A DNA stretch of 64,000 nucleotides, from contig CAZQXD010000012.1 of assembly GCA_964597315.1 (NCBI GenBank), forward strand, positions 1 through 64,000, read 5' to 3'. The position numbers and the translations under genes are program-made. The stretch is from CAZQXD01 sp964597315. GTDB lineage: Bacteria > Pseudomonadota > Gammaproteobacteria > Competibacterales > Competibacteraceae. Under the pieces are notes generated by a model. The model had not been told where the DNA came from. It made no database searches and was given only the letters and a program-made list of their open reading frames with translations. Of this stretch, positions 55,021 to 62,618 are shown piece by piece (the stretch's first letter is position 1; each line of letters begins with the position of its first letter).

Positions 55021-57830
55021 CGGCTCCGGCCATCGACATCCGCAAGCAGGCGGAAGGCCCTGACAGCCGAACCGTGGTCAGCGGCTCCGATGTGGACTTC
55101 GAGATCGTGGTCACCAACACCGGGCAGGTGCCCTTGGTGAACGTGCAGGTCACGGATGCCCTGGTGCCATCTTGCGCCAATGACATTGGTAACTTGGCGG
55201 TGAATCAGGTGGTGACCTACTCTTGCACGGCCACTAATGTCACGACGGACTTCACTAATATCGCCAAGGTCAACGGCGAGAGTGAATCCGGCGAACCGGT
55301 CATGGATGAGGACCCGTCCTCGGTGACGGTGCTGCGTCCGGCCATCGACATCCGCAAACAGGCGGAAGGCCCTGACAGCCGAACCGTGGTCAGCGGCTCC
55401 GATGTGGACTTCGAGATCGTGGTCACCAACACCGGGCAGGTGCCCTTGGTGAACGTGCAGGTCACGGATGCCCTGGTGCCATCTTGCGCCAATGACATTG
55501 GTAACTTGGCGGTGAATCAGGTGGTGACCTACTCTTGCACGGCCACTAATGTCACGACGGACTTCACTAATATCGCCAAGGTCAACGGCGAGAGTGAATC
55601 CGGCGAACCGGTCATGGATGAGGACCCGTCCTCGGTGACGGTGCCCCTGGACTGCGGCTTGGATGTGTTCAAGACCTGTGCGGTTATCCAGCAGCCCAGC
55701 AGCAGCTTCGACTGCTCCGATGCCAAGCCAATCAACTCCCTGTCCATGATCTGGAGCGGCGGCCAGGCGGTGCGGATCAAAGCCTGGAAGGGCAATGTCG
55801 GCAGCACCCAGTTGGCGGATATGGATAATATCCAGCCCGGCGACGAGGTGACGGTGACTGGCTTTGCTGGCTCCCCCAACGATGTGTTCTGGGAGATCTT
55901 TGCCGCCGGCACCAACACCAAGCTCGGCGAGTCCGCTTTCCACCTGTCCTGCTCCGATGACGAAATGGACGGACCGGAGGACTGCGGCAAAGCGGAAGGT
56001 AACGGCAAGTCCAATAGTTCTGGGTTACTGAACACCTGGACCTTTGAGGGCATGGCCGGCAACGGCGAGGCTCTGGATTGCACCGTCTCGCCCCAACCGC
56101 CCGCCGAGGCTTGTATTGTCACCCCGGCCCCGCTACCCAACTGCGACACGGCGGGTGGTAAGCCCGACAGCCTGACCTTCCGGTACACCGGGGGTGGCTG
56201 TAGCGCCAGCGACAACGATCAGGATTCCGGCAAGGCGACTTGTTCGGGGGCGATCAATCCGGGCCAGAGCATCACCGTGGTCAGTGGTAACGGCTATACG
56301 GTGACGCCTGCCACGGTGGCGCCGAACGGAGAGTTCACCATCAGCGACAGTGGATTCGACTCCAATTCGGAGCTGAGCCTGAGCAATGGCGGCGGAACGG
56401 AGTTCCTGGAAATCCACACCTCCTGCTCCCAGCCCCTGGAAGTGGGCGATGTGTTCGGCAGCCTGACCCTGGTGGCCTTCAACGGCCAGACGGGTGGAGC
56501 CAATGTGGAATACGGCTACACCCTGGTCAATAACGGCAGTCCCGTGAGCAATGTGCTGCTGGTGGACGATAAGCTCGGCCAGATCGCCGGTCCTTTGACC
56601 CTGGGCGCGGGTGAAACCCGTGACTTCACCCAGGGCAGCCTGATCATGCAGACCACCACCAACGTGGCCACCGCCACTGGCCAACTGGCCAATGGTCAAC
56701 TCTGCGAAGTGCAGGATGCGGTGACGGTGACGGTGGAGGAACCCTGCGCCGAGTGTAAGGGCGGCCTGGTGGAACTGAGCCTGGAATATCTTGGAGCCAG
56801 CGCGGCCAACGTCGTGATCTATGACGACAAGGACCCCAAGGCCGACAAGATCCTGTTCCAGGGTCAACTGCAACCGGGACAGACGGTCACGATCACTCCG
56901 CGGTCGGGCCAGGACAAGCTGAACAATGACATCAGCCTCTGGGCGGGTGGGGTGCTTAACACCCTTATCCACACCAGTTGCTCCAAGCCCATTGGCCCCG
57001 GCCTGATCTTGGAGGACTTCAAGGTGGTCGAAGCCGAGAGCAAGGATAATGGACGGGTCTGCCCGCTGTTCGAGGATTGTGGAGCCAATCCAGAGTCTGA
57101 ACTGGATATCGGTGGCGATACGGTGAAGTGGAAGATCTTTAATACCGGTGTCTCGCCACTGATCGTGCAGAGCATTGAGATCGAATGGCCGGTGGCGAAC
57201 GGTGGTTTAGAGAAGGTGAAACTGGATGGTGACATCTTTAAGCCACAGACTCCGCTTGCCCCAGGATTTGCTCTGATCGATGGGGGTTGGACCGAGGATC
57301 TGAAAAACCGCACCATCAAGGCTGGAGACAACAAGACCATGGAGTTCGAGTTTGTCGATGATGCCAGCGAGGTGGAAGGCAACTACTCGATCCGGGTGGT
57401 GTTCCAGGGTGAGCAGTGCAGCATTGAGTTCACTCCTTCCTCGCCTGGAGGTAGTACGTTTGCCTGCGACAAACCCATCGATGCCTTGACCATGGCCTGG
57501 GACGGAACTCAGACCATCCGGGTCAAAGCCTGGAAGGGTAGCGTCGGAAGCACGCTGCTGGCCGATGTGGATGGTATCTCCGTAGGTAGTGAGATCGCCG
57601 TGAATGGATATGCGGGTTCTCCCAATGATGTGATCTGGGAGGTTTTCGCGGCTGGTGGCAGCACCAAGCTGGGCGAGTCCACTTTCCATCTGTCCTGTTC
57701 CGATGACAATATGGACGGACCGGAAGATTGCGGCAAGCGTCAGGGAGACGGCAAAAACAAGTCGGGCTTCCTCAACGACTGGCTGCTACGGGGAATGGTG
57801 GACAGCAAGTCCGTGCTGGTTTGTCCTTAG
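52149..57830 (+). CDS. Giant secreted SdrD-B-repeat protein, 3' part after the assembly gap
   Basis: 1893 codons to the stop at 57828-57830; continues the gene that starts at 50686, not a new start. It holds the rest of the gapped repeat and seven more SdrD-B-like units (to about 55020), each with an EF-hand-like loop (DLNRNGIQDAGE) and two Cys. Next come two nearly identical DUF11-like domains (VVSGSDVDFEIVVTNTGQVP), a module with FHLSCSDDEMDGPEDCGK, more beta domains, and a second copy of that module (FHLSCSDDNMDGPEDCGK) at the end. No LPXTG, PEP-CTERM or autotransporter signal is visible, so it is probably secreted through another route. Likely a surface or matrix adhesin. DNA repeats suggest rapid change. 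Confidence 0.88.
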   Translation: MIGDYVWHDQDRDGIQDAGEPGLQGVTVTLRDSGGNVVATTITGANGFYQFTGLCADTYTVDVDESTLPANVNTPTTPNVGGDDTIDSDGPLNGGSVSVTLPIDDAQDLTIDFGYITPCTGVIGDFVWHDLNRNGIQDPGEPGIGGARVELRDPATNVLIAQTTTGANGFYQFTGLCAGQYKVDVVEGTLPPELRTPTDPNQGLDDAKDSDGPVNGDPVMVTLPNDDTEDRTIDFGYIAPCTGVIGDFVWHDLDRDGIQDFNEPGLQGVRVILRDGAGNEIATTTTGLDGFYEFTGLCAGDYTVDVDETTLPPDLQVPTLPNQGGDDTMDSDGPANGGQVNVTLPADNTEDRTIDFGYVSECTGVIGDFVWHDLNRNGIQDPGEPGIAGARVELRDPATNVLIAETTTDGVGFYEFTGLCAGDYKVDVVEGTLPASVNTPTTPDVGGDDTVDSDGPLSGDPVMVTLPNDFTEDLTIDFGYISECTGEIGDFVWNDLNRNGIQDAGEPGIAGVEVILRDATGATLATDTTDANGFYQFTGLCAGDYTVDVDETTLPAGLDPTLPNQGGDDTVDSDGPVNGDPVPVTLPNDNAKDDTIDFGYIAECTGEIGDFVWNDLNRNGIQDAGELGIAGVVVTLRDATGATLATDTTDANGFYQFTGLCAGDYTVDVDETTLPAGLDPTLPNQGGDDTVDSDGPVNGDPVPVTLPNDNAKDDTIDFGYIAPCTGEIGDFVWNDLNRNGIQDAGEPGIAGVVVILRDATGATLAMDTTDANGFYQFTGLCAGDYTVDVDENTVPAGLNPTLPNQGGDTVDSDGPLNGDPVPVTLPNDNAKDDTIDFGYIAPCTGLIGDFVWNDLNRNGIQDAGEPGIPGVEVILRDATGATLATDITDGSGFYQFTGLCAGAYTVDVNPATVPAGMTPTLPNQGGDDTVDSDGAPVSVTLPTDNSEDRSIDFGYFQPAPAIDIRKQAEGPDSRTVVSGSDVDFEIVVTNTGQVPLVNVQVTDALVPSCANDIGNLAVNQVVTYSCTATNVTTDFTNIAKVNGESESGEPVMDEDPSSVTVLRPAIDIRKQAEGPDSRTVVSGSDVDFEIVVTNTGQVPLVNVQVTDALVPSCANDIGNLAVNQVVTYSCTATNVTTDFTNIAKVNGESESGEPVMDEDPSSVTVPLDCGLDVFKTCAVIQQPSSSFDCSDAKPINSLSMIWSGGQAVRIKAWKGNVGSTQLADMDNIQPGDEVTVTGFAGSPNDVFWEIFAAGTNTKLGESAFHLSCSDDEMDGPEDCGKAEGNGKSNSSGLLNTWTFEGMAGNGEALDCTVSPQPPAEACIVTPAPLPNCDTAGGKPDSLTFRYTGGGCSASDNDQDSGKATCSGAINPGQSITVVSGNGYTVTPATVAPNGEFTISDSGFDSNSELSLSNGGGTEFLEIHTSCSQPLEVGDVFGSLTLVAFNGQTGGANVEYGYTLVNNGSPVSNVLLVDDKLGQIAGPLTLGAGETRDFTQGSLIMQTTTNVATATGQLANGQLCEVQDAVTVTVEEPCAECKGGLVELSLEYLGASAANVVIYDDKDPKADKILFQGQLQPGQTVTITPRSGQDKLNNDISLWAGGVLNTLIHTSCSKPIGPGLILEDFKVVEAESKDNGRVCPLFEDCGANPESELDIGGDTVKWKIFNTGVSPLIVQSIEIEWPVANGGLEKVKLDGDIFKPQTPLAPGFALIDGGWTEDLKNRTIKAGDNKTMEFEFVDDASEVEGNYSIRVVFQGEQCSIEFTPSSPGGSTFACDKPIDALTMAWDGTQTIRVKAWKGSVGSTLLADVDGISVGSEIAVNGYAGSPNDVIWEVFAAGGSTKLGESTFHLSCSDDNMDGPEDCGKRQGDGKNKSGFLNDWLLRGMVDSKSVLVCP
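55026..55649 (+). repeat. 312-bp tandem duplication encoding two DUF11-like domains
   Basis: Copies 55026-55337 and 55338-55649 are almost identical (I see one clear base difference, CGCAAGCAG versus CGCAAACAG, and divergence only at the edges). Such near-identity marks a very recent duplication or gene conversion. Confidence 0.9.
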
Positions 57831-57879
57831 CGCGGAGGCCAGCAATTCACAGCTAGCTTGAGGGATCAAGGCAACAACG

Positions 57880-57903
57880 AGGCCGGGCAGGATTGCCCGG
57901 CCT
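57880..57903 (+). terminator. Hairpin after the giant protein gene
   Basis: AGGCCGGGCA (57880-57889), loop GGAT, TGCCCGGCCT (57894-57903): a perfect 10-bp stem, 50 bp after the stop. There is no T run, but the stem is strong enough to end or protect the transcript. Confidence 0.6.
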
Positions 57904-58269
57904 ATACTTCATGTATCGGAGGCCCTTTTTGAGATGCCCCGCTGGAACGCTCGGAACGCCGGACCCAGTAGCAACAAGTCCAATCAATTCAATAAGTAAC
58001 GATTTCGTCATCCGTCTTCAGCACAGGTAATCGTACGGCATCGCCCGATCCCGGGCGCCCAATGCCCGACATGATAGCGCCCCAAGCTCCACCCCTGCGC
58101 CGAAGCCCGGTGGCCTGCGGCGAGTGAGGTGGTCGCGGACCCGCTTAAATGTGCAAAAAATTGAGCAAATGATACGTTGTTAAAAATTTGTTCTGGTCTA
58201 CGATTACTTTGAGGCGTTAGAAGCACAAAAAAACGCTGTACCCGTCAACACCCCATTGGAGAACACACT
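57904..58269. other. Intergenic leader of the polyol transport operon
   Basis: No gene seen. The last 130 bp turn AT-rich. A weak sigma-70 candidate, TTGTTA (16-bp spacer) TACGAT, lies about 60-90 bp before ATG 58270. No clear operator was recognised, and no regulator gene adjoins. Confidence 0.4.
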
Positions 58270-59583
58270 ATGCAGATACGCGTTCTGTCTGTTGCGATTG
58301 CCAGCGCACTGTTGTCCGTTTCCACGGCCCAGGCCGCCACCACCGTGACTATCGGCACCGTCAACAATGGCGACATGATCATCATGCAGCGCCTGTCCAA
58401 GCAGTTCGAGGAGCAACACCCGGATATCAAATTGGATTGGGTGGTACTGGAGGAAAACGTCCTACGCCAGCGCCTAACCACGGATATCGCCACCGGCAGC
58501 GGCACTTTCGACGTGGCCACCATCGGCACCTACGAGGTGCCCATCTGGGCCGCCCAGGGCTGGCTGACGCCCATGGAGAATCTGCCGGAAGGCTACGACG
58601 AGGAGGACATCCTCAAGCCGGTGCGCGACGGTCTGTCCTATGAAGGCACCCTCTACGCCCTGCCGTTCTACGCCGAGTCGTCGATGCTGTTCTACCGTGC
58701 CGACCTGTTTGAGGAGGCGGGTATCGAGGTGCCGGAGAAGCCCACCTGGGAAGAGGTCAAGAGCTGGGCGGCCACCCTCACCGACAAGGACAACGGGCTT
58801 TACGGCATGTGCCTGCGGGGTAAGCCGGGCTGGGGCGAGAACATGGCCTTTCTGTCCACCATGATCAACAGCTACGGCGGCCAGTGGTTTGATATGAACT
58901 GGGAGCCCACCATCGACTCCCCGGAATGGAAAGCGGCGGTGGGTGACTACGTGGACCTGCTGACCAACTATGGTCCCCCAGGCGCTTCCTCCAACGGCTT
59001 CAACGAAAACCTCTCTCTGTTCTCCACTGGCAAGTGCGCCATGTGGATCGACGCCACCGTGGCTGCGGGCCTGCTGTTTAACTCGCCCGACTCCCAGGTG
59101 AAGGACAAACTGGGCTTTGCCCGGGCGCCCATTGCCAAGACCGAGAAAGGCGCTAACTGGCTGTGGTCCTGGTCCCTGGCCATCCCGGCCAGCTCGGACG
59201 CCAAGGACGCGGCCACCGAGTTCGCCGCCTGGGCCACCTCCAAGCCCTATATTGAGTTGGTGGGCGAAACCGAAGGCTGGGCCAGCGCCCCTCCGGGCAC
59301 CCGCACCTCCACCTATGAGAACGCCTTGTACACTGAAGCGGCGCCCTTTGCCGCGCCGGTGCTGGCGGCCATCCAGAGCGCCGATCCCACGGACTCCACC
59401 CTCAACCCTAGCCCCTATATCGGCGTTCAGTTTGTGGGTATTCCCGAGTTCCAGGCCATCGGCACCCAGGTGGGCCAGACCATCGCCGCCGCCCTGGCGG
59501 GCCAGATGTCTGTGGATCAGGCCCTGAAGAGCGCCCAGGCCGCCGTGTCCCGGACCATGCGTCAGGCCGGCTATCCCAAATAA
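58270..59583 (+). CDS. mtlE: Polyol ABC transporter, periplasmic binding protein (MtlE/SmoE-like)
   Basis: 437 residues. Signal peptide ending in VSTAQAA, then a family-1 sugar-binding protein (FDVATIGTYEVPIWAAQGWL in part; ALPFYAESSMLFYRADLF; FSTGKCAMWIDATV). Binds a sugar alcohol, by context mannitol or sorbitol, and delivers it to the permeases. First gene of the five-gene operon; a GC hairpin separates it from the next gene, so it can be made in excess, as is usual for binding proteins. Confidence 0.9.
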   Translation: MQIRVLSVAIASALLSVSTAQAATTVTIGTVNNGDMIIMQRLSKQFEEQHPDIKLDWVVLEENVLRQRLTTDIATGSGTFDVATIGTYEVPIWAAQGWLTPMENLPEGYDEEDILKPVRDGLSYEGTLYALPFYAESSMLFYRADLFEEAGIEVPEKPTWEEVKSWAATLTDKDNGLYGMCLRGKPGWGENMAFLSTMINSYGGQWFDMNWEPTIDSPEWKAAVGDYVDLLTNYGPPGASSNGFNENLSLFSTGKCAMWIDATVAAGLLFNSPDSQVKDKLGFARAPIAKTEKGANWLWSWSLAIPASSDAKDAATEFAAWATSKPYIELVGETEGWASAPPGTRTSTYENALYTEAAPFAAPVLAAIQSADPTDSTLNPSPYIGVQFVGIPEFQAIGTQVGQTIAAALAGQMSVDQALKSAQAAVSRTMRQAGYPK

Positions 59584-59610
59584 CTTTTGGCCGACCCCGC
59601 TCTCTCCTTT

Positions 59611-59645
59611 CCCCCCTTTCCCCACAATTCGGGGGGGAAGGGGGG
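59611..59645 (+). terminator. Intra-operon hairpin after the binding-protein gene
   Basis: CCCCCCTTTCCCC (59611-59623) pairs with GGGGGGGAAGGGGGG (59631-59645), followed by CTTTCCC. It probably allows partial read-through and stabilises the upstream mRNA. Confidence 0.55.
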
Positions 59646-59698
59646 CTTTCCCGGCCCTTAGGGTATGGGGACGAGACCACACCTGAAGAGGGGTTTAC

Positions 59699-60610
59699 AT
59701 GACTACCTTGGCCAAAGCACAAACCGCCGCCAAACCGGCGAAAGATTCCCGAACAGTCGATACCCGGCCACTCCTATGGCCCTCGGTCATCGTATTGTTT
59801 TTATGGATGATCGTACCCTTGGCGATGACCCTGTATTTCTCGGTCATCCGTTATAATCTGCTGAATCCCACCCTCACCGGCTTCGCCGGTTTCGAAAATT
59901 ACATGTTTCTGCTGGAAGACCCGGCGCTATGGGCATCCCTGTGGAATACCCTGGTTTTAGTGGGTTCGGTGCTGTTCATCTCCGTGGTATTCGGCACCCT
60001 GTTCGCGGTGCTCTACAACGCCGAGTTCTACGGGCGGAATGTGGCGCGGCTATTGGTGATCGCGCCGTTTTTCGTGATGCCCACGGTCAGCGCCCTGGTT
60101 TGGAAGAACATGCTGATGCACCCGGTCAACGGGTTCTTCGCCTGGTTGCAGGGACTGGTGGGCATCGCCCCCACCGACTGGTTCACCACCTATCCCATGC
60201 TCTCGGTGATTATCATCGTCTCTTGGCAGTGGGTGCCGTTCGCGTTTCTGATCCTGCTCACCGCCATCCAGTCTCTGGACCATGAACAAAAAGAAGCCGC
60301 GCGCATCGACGGAGCCGGCCCGCTGGCCATGTTCTTCTACATTATTTTGCCTCACCTGAGCCGGGCCATCTCCGTGGTCATCATGATCGAGACCATTTTC
60401 CTGCTCACCATCTTCGCCGAGATCTACGTCACCACTGCGGGCGGACCGGGTACGGCCACCACCAACCTGGCCTGGCTGATCTACTCCGTGGGCCTGCTCC
60501 AGTTCGACGTGGGCTACGCCTCGGCCGGCGGCGTCATCGCCGTGATCCTGGCCAACATCGTGGCCATCTTCCTGGTGCGGACTGTCTCGCGCAACCTGCA
60601 ACACTCTTGA
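59699..60610 (+). CDS. mtlF: Polyol ABC transporter permease (MtlF/SmoF-like)
   Basis: 303 residues, about six membrane helices. The MalF-type EAA loop is EAARIDGAGPLAMFFYIILP, which contacts the ATPase. Together with the next gene it forms the membrane channel. ATG 59699 with GAGG upstream. It ends 13 bp before the second permease. Confidence 0.92.
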   Translation: MTTLAKAQTAAKPAKDSRTVDTRPLLWPSVIVLFLWMIVPLAMTLYFSVIRYNLLNPTLTGFAGFENYMFLLEDPALWASLWNTLVLVGSVLFISVVFGTLFAVLYNAEFYGRNVARLLVIAPFFVMPTVSALVWKNMLMHPVNGFFAWLQGLVGIAPTDWFTTYPMLSVIIIVSWQWVPFAFLILLTAIQSLDHEQKEAARIDGAGPLAMFFYIILPHLSRAISVVIMIETIFLLTIFAEIYVTTAGGPGTATTNLAWLIYSVGLLQFDVGYASAGGVIAVILANIVAIFLVRTVSRNLQHS

Positions 60611-60623
60611 GGAGGCCGCCCCC

Positions 60624-61439
60624 ATGACCGATTCGCGACAAAAAATGTGGACCACCGTCCTGGCCTGGGTAGTCGCCTTGATGGTGTTTTTTCCGATCTT
60701 CTGGATGACCGTGACGGCGTTCAAGACCGAAGCCGAAGCGGTATCCACGCCGACGCTATTCTTCGCGCCGACCCTGGATAACTTCACGGAGGTCTTCGAG
60801 CGCAGCAACTACGGCCGGTTCGTGTGGAACTCCATTGCCGTGTCTTTCGGCTCCACGCTGCTGGCCCTGGCCTTCGCTATCCCTGCGGCCTACGCCATGG
60901 CCTTCTTCCCCACCAAGCGTACCTCCGGGACGCTGCTGTGGATGCTGTCCACCAAAATGATGCCGCCGGTGGGGGTGTTGATTCCCATCTACCTGTTGTT
61001 CCGGGACCTGGGGCTTTTGGACACTGTGACGGGTCTGATGATCATCTACACTCTGATCAACCTGCCCATCGTAGTCTGGATGCTGTACACCTACTTCAAG
61101 GACGTGCCCCACGAGATCATGGAAGCTGGCCGGGTGGACGGCGCCACGCCCATGCAGGAGTTGTTCCTACTGCTGCTGCCCCTGGCCGTGCCGGGCATCG
61201 CCAGCACCGGCCTGTTATCGGTGATCCTATCCTGGAACGAAGCCTTCTGGAGCTTGAATCTGACCAGTTCCAACGGCGCCCCCCTGACGGCGTTTATCGC
61301 CTCTTACTCCAGTCCTCAGGGACTGTTCTGGGCCAAGCTCTCGGCGGCCTCCCTGATGGCCATCGCCCCGATACTGATCGTGGGCTGGATGAGCCAGAAA
61401 CAACTGGTGTCGGGACTGACATTCGGCGCTGTCAAGTAA
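60624..61439 (+). CDS. mtlG: Polyol ABC transporter permease (MtlG/SmoG-like)
   Basis: 271 residues, six membrane helices. EAA loop: MEAGRVDGATPMQELFLLLL. MalG-type partner of the preceding permease. ATG 60624 with GAGG upstream. The sequence is complete, and spacing to the ATPase gene is 30 bp. Confidence 0.92.
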   Translation: MTDSRQKMWTTVLAWVVALMVFFPIFWMTVTAFKTEAEAVSTPTLFFAPTLDNFTEVFERSNYGRFVWNSIAVSFGSTLLALAFAIPAAYAMAFFPTKRTSGTLLWMLSTKMMPPVGVLIPIYLLFRDLGLLDTVTGLMIIYTLINLPIVVWMLYTYFKDVPHEIMEAGRVDGATPMQELFLLLLPLAVPGIASTGLLSVILSWNEAFWSLNLTSSNGAPLTAFIASYSSPQGLFWAKLSAASLMAIAPILIVGWMSQKQLVSGLTFGAVK

Positions 61440-61469
61440 ACTTTACATAGCCTTATCGAGGATAGAGTC

Positions 61470-62600
61470 ATGGTTGAAGTCGTCTTGAAAGACATCAAGA
61501 AAGCCTACGATGACGTGCAGGTGATCAAGGGCGTAGACCTGCACATCGAAGATAAAGAGTTCTGCATTTTTGTGGGCCCCTCGGGCTGTGGCAAGTCCAC
61601 TCTGTTGCGGATGATCGCCGGCTTGGAGAGCATCACCTCGGGGGATCTGAGCATCGCCGGGACGCGGGTCAACGACCTGTCGCCAGCGGAGCGGGGCATT
61701 TCCATGGTCTTCCAGACCTACGCCCTGTACCCGCACATGACGGTGCGGGACAACATGGGCTTTAGTCTGAAACTGGCCAAGATCCCCAAAGATGAGATCA
61801 AGCGCAAAGTCGATGAGGCAGCGCGGATTCTCAAGCTGGAGCCACTCCTGGACCGCAAGCCCAAGGCCCTGTCCGGGGGCCAGCGCCAGCGGGTGGCCAT
61901 TGGCCGAGCCATCGTCCGCAACCCCAAGGTGTTTCTGTTCGACGAACCCCTATCGAACTTGGACGCGGCGCTGCGGGTGCAGATGCGCATTGAGATTGCC
62001 CGCATGCACAGCGAGTTCGACGCCACCATGATCTATGTGACCCATGATCAGGTGGAAGCCATGACCATGGCCGACAAGATCGTGGTCCTACAAGGGGGCA
62101 TCATCGAACAGGTGGGTTCGCCCCTGGAACTCTACCATCACCCCTGCAATCGCTTCGTGGCCGGCTTTATCGGCTCCCCCAACATGAACTTCATCGAGAC
62201 CGAAGTGCGCTCCGTGCAAGCCGACGGGGTGACCGTGGGCCTGCCCGGAGGCGAGGCGGTCTCGGCGCCGGTCAAGGGCGATGGTCTCAAGCCCGGCGAC
62301 AAAATCACCTTGGGGGTGCGTCCCGAGCATCTGCTGGAAAGCGGCGGTGACGGCCATATCCACGGCAAAGCCCTGGTGGTGGAACGCTTGGGGGGCGCCA
62401 CCTACGTCTACACTGGGCTTGAGGGCGAGACCATCACCGCCGAGATCGACGGCAACAGCCACATCAAAGTCAACGACACCATCAGCTTGGGGATCAAAGG
62501 CGAGACCTGCCATTTGTTCGCCCCCGATGGTCGGGCTTTGGAACAGACCGAGCGTCATCCCTTGGCCTCGATGGGCCGGGGTCGGCCACTGGCCCATTGA
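61470..62600 (+). CDS. mtlK: Polyol ABC transporter ATPase (MtlK/SmoK, UgpC/MalK type)
   Basis: 376 residues. Walker A VGPSGCGKSTLLR, Q-loop in VFQTYALYPHM, signature LSGGQRQRVAIGRAI, Walker B VFLFDEPLSNLDAALR, switch His in VTHDQVEAMT; the C-terminal TOBE/OB domain (from about 240) is typical of the sugar importers. Powers uptake through the two permeases. 18 bp separate it from the dehydrogenase gene. Confidence 0.95.
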   Translation: MVEVVLKDIKKAYDDVQVIKGVDLHIEDKEFCIFVGPSGCGKSTLLRMIAGLESITSGDLSIAGTRVNDLSPAERGISMVFQTYALYPHMTVRDNMGFSLKLAKIPKDEIKRKVDEAARILKLEPLLDRKPKALSGGQRQRVAIGRAIVRNPKVFLFDEPLSNLDAALRVQMRIEIARMHSEFDATMIYVTHDQVEAMTMADKIVVLQGGIIEQVGSPLELYHHPCNRFVAGFIGSPNMNFIETEVRSVQADGVTVGLPGGEAVSAPVKGDGLKPGDKITLGVRPEHLLESGGDGHIHGKALVVERLGGATYVYTGLEGETITAEIDGNSHIKVNDTISLGIKGETCHLFAPDGRALEQTERHPLASMGRGRPLAH

Positions 62601-62618
62601 GCGTGGAGATCTGACGCC

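Noticed and set aside
54969..55943. 324-codon minus-strand open frame with internal repeats inside the giant protein gene
   Set aside because: It mirrors the duplicated DUF11-like region of the plus-strand gene; the repetition is inherited from that.
48494..57903. Integrated island using tRNA-Lys as attachment site
   Set aside because: No integrase gene and no direct repeat of the tRNA 3' end were found in the window; left as a question in the findings.
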